Shown here one piece after another: positions 24,396 through 34,144 of a DNA stretch of 64,000 nt; the first letter of the stretch is position 1; each line of letters opens with the position of its first letter. The notes beneath the pieces were generated by a model. That model was not told the DNA's origin, made no database searches, and saw only the letters and a program-made list of their open reading frames with translations. The stretch covers positions 682,001 through 746,000 of the forward strand of contig NZ_JAOCQD020000001.1 of NCBI RefSeq assembly GCF_025290835.2, in the 5' to 3' direction. This DNA is from Aquabacterium sp. OR-4 (GTDB taxonomy: Bacteria > Pseudomonadota > Gammaproteobacteria > Burkholderiales > Burkholderiaceae_C). The translations under genes and the position numbers were made by a program.

Positions 24396-26435
24396 GTGAG
24401 CAACACGCCCCCCGATCCGTCACGCCCGTCCGCGCCCACCCAGGTCGACCCCTTCATGCAGCGCCCGCTCGATGCGGGCGGCAGCTCGGGCAATGCCTTG
24501 CCGGTGGGCACCTACCTGGGCGAGTTCGAGCTGCTGGGCGTGGTGGGCGAGGGCGGTTTCGGCATCGTCTACCGCGCCTGGGACCACTCGCTCAAGCGCC
24601 AGGTGGCGGTGAAGGAGTACATGCCCTCGGCCATTGCGCTGCGGGTGGGCAGCGGGGCGCAGGTGCAGGTCAAGAGCGAGCGCCATGCCGAGACCTTTGA
24701 CGCCGGCCTCAAGAGCTTCGTCAAAGAGGCGCAGATGCTGGCGCAGTTCGACCACCCGGCGCTGGTCAAGGTGTACCGCTTCTGGGAGGCCAACGGCTCG
24801 GCCTACATGGTGATGCCGTTCTACGAAGGCGTCACGCTGCGCGACCTGCTGCGCACGCGCAGCGAGCGGCCCGACGAGGCCACCATCCTGGGCTGGATCG
24901 GCCCGGTGGCCGACGCACTGGCGGTGATCCATGCCGAGCAGTGGTACCACCGCGACATCGCGCCCGACAACATCATGCTGCTGGCCGGCACCGGCCGGCC
25001 GCTGCTGCTCGACTTTGGCGCGGCGCGGCGGGTCATCGGCGACATGACGCAGGCGCTGACCGTGATCCTGAAACCCGGTTACGCCCCGGTGGAGCAGTAC
25101 GCCGAGGTGCCGGGCATGAAGCAGGGCCCGTGGACCGATGTCTACGCGCTGGCCGCGGTGGCGCACTTTGCGGTGCGCGGGCGCACGCCGCCGCCGTCGG
25201 TGGGCCGTCTGCTGAACGACAGCTACGAGGCACTGGCCGGTGCCGCCTCGGGCCTGGCCGGCCGCTTCAGCGAGCGCTTTCTGGCGGCCATCGACCGCGC
25301 GCTGGCGGTGCGGCCCGACCAGCGCACGCCCGATGTCGGCACCTTCAAGCGCGAGCTGGGCCTGGGCGAGGCACCGGTGGCGCCGATGGCGGCCGCGGCC
25401 ACGGCCCTGCCGCCGGGCCATGCGGCCCGCGGCAGCGATGGTGGCGCGGCCAGTGGCTTGGGCGTGCCGCTGCCGGGGGTGGCCACTGGCATGCCCACCC
25501 AGGCCGCGCTGGCGCCCACCGTGGCCGCCGGGCCGGTCACGGCCCTGCCGCCCACGGTGGTGATGCAGACCCCGCCGCCGGCGCATGCCGCGGCGCGGCC
25601 CGGCGGCCAGGCCGCCGCCGAGCCCGAGCCCGCGCCCGGCAGGGCCGCCGCCCGCCTGCCGGTGGCGGGCCTGGCCGCTGCCGCGCTGCTGCTGGCCGCC
25701 GGCGGTGCCTGGTGGGCGCTGCGGCCGGCCGCGCCGGTGGCCGGTGGGGCCGTGGCGGTGCCGGCCAGCACGGCAGGGCCGGCGCAGGCCGCGCCCGTGG
25801 CGCCACCTGGCGCGACGGCGGCCGGGGCTGAATCAACCGCTGCAGCGACCAATGCGACAAATCCGGCCAATTCGGCCAATGCAGGACAGGCGGCCAATGC
25901 GGCGCCCGCCGCTGCCGGCTTCGACATCGCGGCCGAGTTTGCCCGCGTGATGCAGGCGCAGACGCCGGGCTACGGCCTGGACGTATCGCTGGAAAAAAGC
26001 AGCCTGCGCATCGACCGCGACAAGCTGAGCTTTACCGTGCGCTCGTTGCAGGAAGGCCATGTCTATGTCTTCTACAACGGCGCCGACGGCCAGCTGCAGC
26101 AGCTCTATCCGAACGGCCTCACGCCGGCACCGCGCATCGCCAAGGGCGGCACGCTGAAGCTGCCGCAGGGCCGGCTCGACTTCAACGTGGCCGGCCCGGC
26201 CGGCGTCAGCCGCCTGCTGGTGATGGTGAGCCGCTGGCCACGCGACCATGGCGAGTACGGCCCGCGCGAGGACAACGGCTTTCGCAGCTTTCCCACCGGG
26301 GCGGCTGCGGCTGCCAAGCAGGCCGCGCACCGCGGCCCGCTGCCGCTGCTGGCCGGCAATGCGCAGTGCCCGCCGGGCGGCACCTGCGAAGACGCCTTTG
26401 GCGCCGCGATGACCACCTTCGACGTGGTGCCCTGA
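24396..26435 (+). CDS. transmembrane Ser/Thr kinase with C-terminal DUF4384 domain
   Basis: A 679-residue protein from a GTG start; an ATG at 24456 is the alternative. The kinase domain runs from about residue 42: GEGGFGIVY (P-loop), VAVKEYMP (Lys), HRDIAPDN near 185 and DFGAARRVIGD. The usual Lys two residues after the catalytic Asp is Ala. An Ala/Pro linker leads to one membrane helix (VAGLAAAALLLAAGGAWWAL, about 422-444). Beyond it is a DUF4384-type domain (about 510-660, with KLSFTVRSLQEGHVYVFY and LLVMVSRWPRD). The kinase is thus cytosolic and DUF4384 periplasmic. It is divergent from tpsB. DUF4384 often occurs with caspase domains, which supports a link to the neighbouring TPS-caspase. 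Confidence 0.88.
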   Translation: MSNTPPDPSRPSAPTQVDPFMQRPLDAGGSSGNALPVGTYLGEFELLGVVGEGGFGIVYRAWDHSLKRQVAVKEYMPSAIALRVGSGAQVQVKSERHAETFDAGLKSFVKEAQMLAQFDHPALVKVYRFWEANGSAYMVMPFYEGVTLRDLLRTRSERPDEATILGWIGPVADALAVIHAEQWYHRDIAPDNIMLLAGTGRPLLLDFGAARRVIGDMTQALTVILKPGYAPVEQYAEVPGMKQGPWTDVYALAAVAHFAVRGRTPPPSVGRLLNDSYEALAGAASGLAGRFSERFLAAIDRALAVRPDQRTPDVGTFKRELGLGEAPVAPMAAAATALPPGHAARGSDGGAASGLGVPLPGVATGMPTQAALAPTVAAGPVTALPPTVVMQTPPPAHAAARPGGQAAAEPEPAPGRAAARLPVAGLAAAALLLAAGGAWWALRPAAPVAGGAVAVPASTAGPAQAAPVAPPGATAAGAESTAAATNATNPANSANAGQAANAAPAAAGFDIAAEFARVMQAQTPGYGLDVSLEKSSLRIDRDKLSFTVRSLQEGHVYVFYNGADGQLQQLYPNGLTPAPRIAKGGTLKLPQGRLDFNVAGPAGVSRLLVMVSRWPRDHGEYGPREDNGFRSFPTGAAAAAKQAAHRGPLPLLAGNAQCPPGGTCEDAFGAAMTTFDVVP

Positions 26436-26447
26436 CGCACCGCGCGC

Positions 26448-26467
26448 GCCGGCCGCTACCGGCCGGC
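26448..26467. terminator. hairpin between convergent genes
   Basis: GCCGGCCG and CGGCCGGC form a perfect 8-bp stem with loop CTAC between the kinase stop and the DUF805 stop. No T-run follows on either side, so it is a possible bidirectional pause or Rho-dependent end. Confidence 0.4.
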
Positions 26468-26468
26468 C

Positions 26469-26837
26469 TCAGCGCAGGCTCGGCGGCGCCGGCCCGTGGG
26501 CGTTGGGCCCGGCCTGGCCGCGCTGCAGCGCAAACAGCAGCAGCACCGCGGTGCCCAGCACCGGCACCAGCCCCAGCAGCAGCCACCAGCCGCTGCGCCC
26601 GGTGTCGTGCAGGCGGCGCACTGCCACGCCCAGGGCGGGCAGCAGCACGGCCAGCGAGAACAGGCTCGAGAAAAGGCCCATGCCGGTGCTGGCATCGAGC
26701 TGCCCGGTGATGCCGTCGATGGCCGTCAGAAAGGCCGAGATCAGCAGGTAGAACAGCAGGAAGAAGCCGTACTCGCGGCGCGCCGCGCGACCGTGGAACA
26801 CCGCGTAGCGCTGCAGCGAGTGCACGAACCAGTCCAT
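26469..26837 (-). CDS. DUF805 family membrane protein
   Basis: A 122-residue inner-membrane protein with three to four helices (EYGFFLLFYLLISAFLTAI, SSLFSLAVLLPALGVAVRRL, WWLLLGLVPVLGTAVLLLF). The conserved DUF805 traits are present: an N-terminal GRA-R-x-E-Y/F segment (FHGRAARREYGFF) and the VRRLHDTGRSGWW motif. The function of the family is unknown. It starts 6 bp after the patatin gene's stop on the same strand, so the two are almost certainly co-transcribed. Confidence 0.88.
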   Translation of the reverse strand: MDWFVHSLQRYAVFHGRAARREYGFFLLFYLLISAFLTAIDGITGQLDASTGMGLFSSLFSLAVLLPALGVAVRRLHDTGRSGWWLLLGLVPVLGTAVLLLFALQRGQAGPNAHGPAPPSLR

Positions 26838-26843
26838 GCGCGC

Positions 26844-28154
26844 TCAGGGCAGTTCGATGTCGGGTGGCGCGCTGATCACCGGCAGCGGCGCGGTCACCTG
26901 GGCCCAGGCCGCGGCGGGCGTCGCCGGCTCGGGCGGGCGGCTGGGGCGCTGCACCGGCCAGGCGAAGAACTGGTAGACCTCGTCGGCGCGGGCCAGGGTG
27001 TCGGCCTCGCCCAGCGCCATCAGCTCCTTCGTGAACGGCGCCTCGAACAGCAGGTAGCTGGCCAGCGCGGCACCGCGCGCATCGGGCCCCACGCCGCCCA
27101 CGCCCACGCCGCGCAGCAGCGCACGCACGGGGGTGGGCAGGTTGTCGAGGTGGCGGGTGGCGATGTCGTCGATGCGCTGGCTGGGCGAGATCACCAGCGA
27201 CTCCAGCGGCCGCAGTGGCGTGTCCTGGCGCACGCTGTCGGGCAGCAGGGCCAGCGTGCGGTTGATGCGCTGCATGCGCTCGATGTCGACCGTGAGCGCA
27301 TCCAGAAAGATGCTCGACATGGCATGGCCGGCGATCTGCGCCAGGCTGGGGTAGTCGGCATCGGGATGGCGCGGCGCCTGGGCCGGCGGCTCGTGCATGC
27401 GGCCGGCGCCGATGATCAGCAGCCGTTCGGCGCCCAGGTGGATGGCCGGCGACAGCGGTGCGCTCTGGCGCATGCTGCCGTCGCCATACCAGCCGGCATG
27501 GCCGCCCGGCCCGGCCACGCGTGCGGCCGGAAAGATGAACGGGATGGCCGACGAGGCCAGCAGGTGCTCGATGCCGATCTGCTCGGTGGGCAGGGCGATG
27601 CGCTGCGAGCGCAGCCAGGGCTCGATGGGCTGCGCGGCGCTGTAGAAGGTGACGTGCTCGCCGGTGGAGTAGCTGGACGCGGTGACCGCCAGCGCGTGCA
27701 GCTGGCGCTGCTGCAGCAGCATCGGCAGGCGGTGCAGCGGCACGGCCTGCTGCAGCAGCTCGCCCAGCGGCGCGTTGTCGAGCAGCGAGCGCGGGCGCAG
27801 CTTGCGAAAGCGGGCGATCAGCCAGCCGGCCGACAGCATGGTGAGCCAGCGCGCGCCGGTGCGCAGCACGCCCAGGGCGTCGGCACGGTAGACCTGGTCG
27901 GCGCTGAAGTTCTCCCACACCCGGCCCAGTACCTCCACCGCGCCTTCAAAGCGGTCGGCATGGCAGGCCAGCGCGGCGGCATTGATGGCGCCGGCCGAGG
28001 TGCCGGTGATCACGCCGAAGGGGTTGGACAGCCGGGCGCGGTGGCCCAGGCGTTCGCGCCGCAGCCGTGCAATGGCGCGCAGCACGCCCACCTGGTAGGC
28101 GGCACGCGCGCCACCACCACTGAGCACCAGGCCGGTGAGCGGGGTTTCGACCAT
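26844..28154 (-). CDS. patatin-like phospholipase
   Basis: A 436-residue lipid acyl hydrolase. The oxyanion motif GLVLSGGGARAAYQVG is at the N-terminus, the nucleophile elbow GTSAG near residue 48, and the partner Asp in WYGDGSM near residue 230, so the Ser-Asp dyad is complete. There is no signal peptide, so it should act inside the cell or at the membrane inner face. A long C-terminal part (TLAL..., PVRALLRGVG...) fits the larger bacterial patatins with a DUF3336-free layout. The ATG at 28154 gives the standard short lead; an in-frame ATG 24 bp upstream is possible. Confidence 0.9.
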   Translation of the reverse strand: MVETPLTGLVLSGGGARAAYQVGVLRAIARLRRERLGHRARLSNPFGVITGTSAGAINAAALACHADRFEGAVEVLGRVWENFSADQVYRADALGVLRTGARWLTMLSAGWLIARFRKLRPRSLLDNAPLGELLQQAVPLHRLPMLLQQRQLHALAVTASSYSTGEHVTFYSAAQPIEPWLRSQRIALPTEQIGIEHLLASSAIPFIFPAARVAGPGGHAGWYGDGSMRQSAPLSPAIHLGAERLLIIGAGRMHEPPAQAPRHPDADYPSLAQIAGHAMSSIFLDALTVDIERMQRINRTLALLPDSVRQDTPLRPLESLVISPSQRIDDIATRHLDNLPTPVRALLRGVGVGGVGPDARGAALASYLLFEAPFTKELMALGEADTLARADEVYQFFAWPVQRPSRPPEPATPAAAWAQVTAPLPVISAPPDIELP

Positions 28155-28300
28155 GCGCCTGACTGTATCCCGCGGCATTGCGCCAGGTGAGGGCGTATTG
28201 CATGCCTGGCGCGGCGGCGAGACGGCATCGGGCCGTTGGCCAGGGCGTCCGCACCGCCGCCAGGCGGGGGGCGCTTGTTCGTGAGCCCGGGGGGCAGCGG

Positions 28301-29679
28301 TCAGTAGGTTTCGAGCTGCAGCCGGCCTTCGCGCTGCAGCGTGGCGCCCACCGTGTCCCAGTCGAGCCCGGCGCCGCTGGCGATGTCGCGCAGCGCCAGC
28401 ACCACGCCTTCTTCCATGGCCTTCAGGCCGCAGACGTAGAAGTGCGCGTTGGCGTCGGCCAGCAGCACGGCCAGGTCGGCGGCGCGCTCGCGCAGCGCGT
28501 CCTGCACGTACTTGCGCGGCTGCCCGGGCGTGCGGCTGAAGGCCAGGTGGATGTCGATGAAATCTTTGGGCAGGCTTTGCAGCGGGCCGAAGTAGGGCAG
28601 CTCCTCCTTGCTGCGCGCACCGAAGAACAGCATCAGCCGGCCGCCTTCGAACTGGCCGCTGCTGCGCTGCCGCCGCCGCCACTCGGTCATCGCCCGCATC
28701 GGCGCGCTGCCGGTGCCGGTGCAGATCATCACGATGTGGCTTCTGGGGTGGTTGGGCATCAGGAAGCTGCTGCCGAAGGGCCCGATCACCTGCACCGTGT
28801 CGCCCAGCTGCAGGTCGCACACGTAGTTGCTGGCCACGCCGCGCACCGGGCGGCCCTGGTGATCCTCGAGCACGCGCTTGACGGTGAGCGACAGGTTGTT
28901 GTGCCCCGGCCGCTCGCCATTGCGCGGGCTGGCCACGCTGTACTGGCGCGCATGGTGCGGCCGGCCGCTGGCGTCGCTGCCCGGCGGCACGATGCCGATG
29001 CTCTGACCCTCCAGCACCGGAAAGGGCATGGCGCCGAAATCGAGCACGATGTGGTGCGTGTCGTACTCGGTGCCGACCTCGGTGACGCGCAGGTTGCCCA
29101 CCACGGTGGCGGTGACGAAGGGCTGCGCCGCGGGGTGGCGCAGGTTCGGGCCGTAGAGGTTGGTGTACGGGTGCGCGGCGCTCCAGGGCGGCAGGGTGGC
29201 GCCGTAGCGGCCGGCCTGGAAGGCGGGCTGGCCGGCGGTGTCGGCGGCCTGCCGTGCCGGTGCTTCAGCCACCACCGCATCGGACTCATCGGCACCGGCT
29301 TCGGCCAGCTGCTCGCTGCTCAGCTCGGCCGGCAGGGTGTCCCAGCCCAGCTGTTCGTCGAGCGTGTAGGCACGCGTCTGGGGCACACGCCGGTAGTTGT
29401 CGATCGAGCCGGTGGGGCAGGGCGAGATGCAGGCGTTGCACCAGTTGCAGAGGCTGGCATCGACCACGTAGTTGCGGCTGTCGTGCGTGATCGCGCCGAC
29501 CGGGCACATGGTCTCGCAGGTGTTGCAGCGGATGCAGATCTCGGGGTCGATCAGGTGCTGCCGAACGATGAGCCCCCACGCTCCCTCCGGTCGCTGCCCC
29601 CCGAGGGGGCTCGGGCTGTGGACCGGCAGAGCCGGATCCACGCCCGCCCTGGGTTCAATGCTTGCGTCTGCCACGGTCG

Positions 29680-29683
<4 letters not shown>
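28301..29683 (-). CDS. boxA: benzoyl-CoA 2,3-epoxidase reductase subunit BoxA
   Basis: The electron-transfer partner of BoxB in aerobic benzoyl-CoA epoxidation, 460 residues. Two 4Fe-4S ferredoxin motifs sit at Cys50/53/56/60 and Cys79/82/85/89. A flavodoxin-reductase unit follows: the FAD motif [11 protein letters not shown], then the NADPH-binding [14 protein letters not shown] and a C-terminal [11 protein letters not shown]. It starts with GTG and shares the four bases GTGA with the end of boxB, so the two subunits are translationally coupled. It takes electrons from NADPH. Confidence 0.95.
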
Positions 29684-31107
<1,424 letters not shown>

Positions 31108-31152
31108 GGAAATCTCCTGTCAGACAGTGACGTGGTCGGAATATTCAGCACG

Positions 31153-31277
31153 GTTTGATGGTTCAGCCGCCGTAGCGAGCGGGTCGAGCTGGCGTCGAGC
31201 AGCGCAGCCGTACACCCGTACGGCGAGCAGCGCAGGCGCGAGATCGGTTCGCGCAGCAGGCGGATGAGCCATCAAAC
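31153..31277. repeat. long imperfect palindrome with central hairpin between boxC and boxB
   Basis: The outer arms 31153-31171 and 31259-31277 are complementary at 17 of 19 positions (GTTTGATGGTTCAGCCGCC type). At the centre is a perfect 7-bp hairpin (GCCGTAC, loop ACCC, GTACGGC, 31207-31224). It is flanked by two copies of CGAGCAGCGCAG (31196-31207 and 31224-31235). The right arm covers the boxC stop codon. In the mRNA this would fold into a large structure between boxC and boxB. Confidence 0.75.
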
Positions 31278-32930
31278 ACGATGCCAGTCGAACTGGGCCT
31301 TGTCGCCCTTGCCGTAGACCTTGAGGGCCCCCTTCTCGCCCACCGCGTTGGGCCGCTGGAAGATCCAGTTCTGCCAGGCGGTGAGGCGGCCGAACACGCG
31401 GGTGGCCATGCTCTCCACGCCGTTGAAGCGCAGGTTGGCCTCCATGCCGGTGAGGGCGTCGGGGCTCATCGCCACGCGCTCTTCGATCGCGATGCGGGTC
31501 TCGTCGGGCCAGTCGATGTCGTCGGGGTTGCTGGTCACCAGGCCCAGCGCGAAGGCTGCGTCGGCGTCCAGCCGCTGGCCCTGCGTGGCGCGCACGGCGT
31601 CGAGCGCCGGGGCTTCGTCGTAGAAGCGCCGGCCCAGGCGGCTCTGGCCGGTGGCCATCGGGTACATGCCGAAGTTGGCGCCGCTCACCGCCAGCCTGGG
31701 CGTGCGCGCGGCGTCGTCGGGCAGCATCAGCATGTAGCTGCGGTCGCAGGCCAGCGCCAGCTCGAGGAAGCTGCCCGCAAAGCACGAGCCCGGCTCGATC
31801 AGCGCGAACAGGCTGCGCGAGCTGACATCCAGGCGGCTGAAGGTGCGGCGCAGGTGGCCGATGGTGGCGCGCACCAGCCAGTGGTCGCCCAGCGCGGCCA
31901 GGGTCTCGTCCAGCGCCAGCACGGCGGCGGCATCGCCTTGGGTCTTGAGCAGCCAGGTGCCGATCTCGGGCTCGTTGGTGCGCATCTCGAGGATGGCGTC
32001 GTCGAGCTCGCGCGCCAGCACCAGCGGGTACCAGGCGGCACCGGCGGCCTCGATGCCGGCCACATCGGCGGGCTGGGCACCGCTGGGGGCGCGCACCGTG
32101 AAGGTGGCGGTGCGGCGGGCGCGGTCGATCTCCACGGTGACGTGGCCGTAGCGCAGCGCGTCGGCTTCCAGGGTCTTGTTCAGCGGGCTTAAGCGTACGC
32201 CAGCGGCATGCGCCGGGCGGTGGCTGGTGGCGGCCAGGTGCTGGGCGCGCTCGTGCACCTTCTGCGCAAACACGGCGGGCTTGGCGATGTCGTCGACCAG
32301 GCGCCAATCTTTGGCCCGTTGCCCGCGCACGCCCTCGGTGGTGGTGCAGAAGATGTCGGCCAGGTCGTGGCGCACGCGGCGCTTGTCGGTCACGCGGGTC
32401 AGGCCGCCGGTGCCGGGCAGGACGCCCAGCAGCGGCACCTCGGGCAGGCTCACGGCGCTGCTGCGGTCATCGACCAGGATGATCTCGTCGCAGGCCAGCG
32501 CCAGCTCGTAGCCGCCGCCGGCGCAGGCGCCGTTGACGGCGGCCAGGGTGCGCAGCCCGTCGAGGCTGGACGAATCCTCCAGGCCGTTGCGCGTCTCGTT
32601 GGTGAACTTGCAGAAGTTCACCTTCCAGGCATGGCTGCTGAGGCCCAGCATGAAGATGTTGGCGCCCGAGCAGAACACCTTGTCGCGGCTGCTGGTGAGC
32701 ACCAGGGTGCGCACCGTGGGGTGCTCGAAGCGCACGCGGTTGATGGCGTCGTTCAGCTCGATGTCCACGCCCAGGTCGTAGCTGTTGAGCTTGAGCTTGT
32801 AGCCCTGCGCCAAGCCGCCGTTTTCGTCGACACCCATCGCCAGCGTGGCGATGGCGCCTTCGACCTTCAGCGCCCAGTGGCGGTAGCGGGAGGGGTCGGT
32901 CTGGTAGTCGACTCGGGCGGCTTGGCTCAC
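31272..32930 (-). CDS. boxC: 2,3-epoxybenzoyl-CoA dihydrolase BoxC
   Basis: Opens the ring of 2,3-epoxybenzoyl-CoA, releasing formate and giving 3,4-didehydroadipyl-CoA semialdehyde. It is a 552-residue double crotonase-fold protein. The first half has DKVFCSGANIFMLG (oxyanion-hole region) and NGACAGGGYELALACD; the second half has CFAGSFLELALACDRSYML. The length is right for BoxC and it has no other known fold. It heads the boxCBA transcript. The start MSQAARVDYQTDPSRYRHW is the family's. BoxD-type aldehyde dehydrogenase and the benzoate-CoA ligase are not in the window. Confidence 0.95.
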   Translation of the reverse strand: MSQAARVDYQTDPSRYRHWALKVEGAIATLAMGVDENGGLAQGYKLKLNSYDLGVDIELNDAINRVRFEHPTVRTLVLTSSRDKVFCSGANIFMLGLSSHAWKVNFCKFTNETRNGLEDSSSLDGLRTLAAVNGACAGGGYELALACDEIILVDDRSSAVSLPEVPLLGVLPGTGGLTRVTDKRRVRHDLADIFCTTTEGVRGQRAKDWRLVDDIAKPAVFAQKVHERAQHLAATSHRPAHAAGVRLSPLNKTLEADALRYGHVTVEIDRARRTATFTVRAPSGAQPADVAGIEAAGAAWYPLVLARELDDAILEMRTNEPEIGTWLLKTQGDAAAVLALDETLAALGDHWLVRATIGHLRRTFSRLDVSSRSLFALIEPGSCFAGSFLELALACDRSYMLMLPDDAARTPRLAVSGANFGMYPMATGQSRLGRRFYDEAPALDAVRATQGQRLDADAAFALGLVTSNPDDIDWPDETRIAIEERVAMSPDALTGMEANLRFNGVESMATRVFGRLTAWQNWIFQRPNAVGEKGALKVYGKGDKAQFDWHRV

Positions 32931-32986
32931 GGTGGGCTCCTCGGCGGTGCCGCGGCTGGCGGCTTAGGCAGGATAGTGCGTTGGTC

Positions 32987-33049
32987 TGCAATCAGTGCAG
33001 GCAGTATCGTGCATGTCAATGGGCGTGGTCAAGCAATTCGCTGCATGCA
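32987..33049 (-). promoter_or_regulatory. boxC promoter region with TGCA clusters, likely BoxR operator
   Basis: Five TGCA tetramers occur in 63 bp (32987, 32996, 33010, 33042, 33046), including the palindrome CTGCATGCAG. A minus-strand -35 TTGACA (33019-33014) is followed at 17 bp by a weak -10 ACTGAT. BzdR/BoxR regulators are known to bind palindromes built on TGCA. The spacing here (N5) is not exactly the published N6, so the exact site is inferred. Confidence 0.5.
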
Positions 33050-33116
33050 GCGCTGGTGGCGGGGTGGGGCCGGCTCGGCGGGGGAGGGGCGGTGGGCCGG
33101 GTGCCGGCGGGCGGGG

Positions 33117-34022
33117 TCAGGCCAGCGGCAGCCTGAGGGCCTGGCGCACCAGCTCGCGCAGTGCGGCAAAGCTGGGCTCCAGCGCCTGGGCACTGGTGTC
33201 GAGGCTGAACTCGGCCTTCGAGTAGAACGCGGCGCGGCCGGCCAGGATGCGCTTGAGGTCGTCCATGGCCTCGGCGCTGGCGGCCATCGGTCGCATGTCG
33301 CCCTGGGCGGCCACGCGTTTCATGTGGTCTTCGGGGTTGGCCTGCAGCCACACCGTGGTGCAGTGCGCCAGCAGCAGGTTGAAGGTGGCGGGGTCGGACA
33401 CCAGGCCGCCGGGCGTGGCGATCACCGCCTCGGGGTAGATCTGGATCGCCTCTTCCAGCGCGCGGCGCTCGTAGCGGCGGTAGGCGTTCTGGCCGTACAG
33501 CGCCTGGATCTCGCTGATGCTGCAGCCGGCAAACTTCTCGATCTCGCGGCTCAGCTCCACGAAGGCAAAGCCCAGGTCGTCGGCCAGCAGCTGGCCCAGC
33601 GTGGACTTGCCGGCCCCGCGCAGGCCGATCAGCGCCACCCGCGGGCTGCGCCCGGCATTGCCGCCGCCGGTGCCCAGCAGCTCGCCCACGGCCACGCGCA
33701 CGCGGCGCAGCGTGGCCTCGTCGCGGTGCTCGAGCAGCTCGCGCAGCAGCAGCCACTCGGGCGTGGAGGTGGTGATGTCGCCGGTCAGCTCGGCCAGCGG
33801 GCAATGCAGGGCCTGGGCCACCTGCTGCAGCACCAGGATCGACGCATTGCCAATGCCGTACTCGAGGTTGGCCAGGTGGCGCTCGCTCACCGCCGCGGCC
33901 AGGGCCACGGCCTTGCGGGTCATGCCGCGGCGCGCCCGCAGCGCTCGCGCGCGCTCGCCCAGGGCCACCAGGAACGGGTTTTTGTCGTCGGACTCGGCGC
34001 CGGCGTCGGGGTCGCCGGCCAT
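33117..34022 (-). CDS. boxR: BoxR-type benzoyl-CoA-responsive repressor
   Basis: A 301-residue regulator. Residues about 15 to 75 form an Xre-type helix-turn-helix (RRGMTRKAVALAAAVSERHLANLEYG). The rest is a shikimate-kinase-like fold with P-loop GLRGAGKST near residue 132, which binds benzoyl-CoA in BoxR/BzdR proteins instead of making shikimate phosphate. It lies directly upstream of boxC on the same strand. The ATG at 34022 was chosen for the GAGG seven bases before it; a GTG at 34052 is in frame. It should repress the box genes until benzoyl-CoA appears. Confidence 0.92.
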   Translation of the reverse strand: MAGDPDAGAESDDKNPFLVALGERARALRARRGMTRKAVALAAAVSERHLANLEYGIGNASILVLQQVAQALHCPLAELTGDITTSTPEWLLLRELLEHRDEATLRRVRVAVGELLGTGGGNAGRSPRVALIGLRGAGKSTLGQLLADDLGFAFVELSREIEKFAGCSISEIQALYGQNAYRRYERRALEEAIQIYPEAVIATPGGLVSDPATFNLLLAHCTTVWLQANPEDHMKRVAAQGDMRPMAASAEAMDDLKRILAGRAAFYSKAEFSLDTSAQALEPSFAALRELVRQALRLPLA

Positions 34023-34045
34023 GGCCGCCTCATGAACTATCGTGC

Positions 34046-34074
34046 TTGACACCCGAACTCCTCAAACCTATCGT
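34046..34074 (+). promoter_or_regulatory. sigma-70 promoter of the alpha/beta hydrolase gene
   Basis: TTGACA (34046-34051), a 17-bp spacer and TATCGT (34069-34074) lie between divergent boxR and the hydrolase gene. The -35 box shows that an upstream TTG at 34046 is better read as promoter than as a start codon. Confidence 0.55.
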
Positions 34075-34144
34075 TGCCGGCACGCACAATAATTCATCCG
34101 ATTCGGCGCCGCAACCCGAATCGACCGGCGGCAAGGCGCGTGAG

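Noticed and set aside
34046..34144. Upstream TTG start for the alpha/beta hydrolase
   Set aside because: The TTG is part of a good TTGACA -35 box, and the ATG at 34145 gives a family-like protein.
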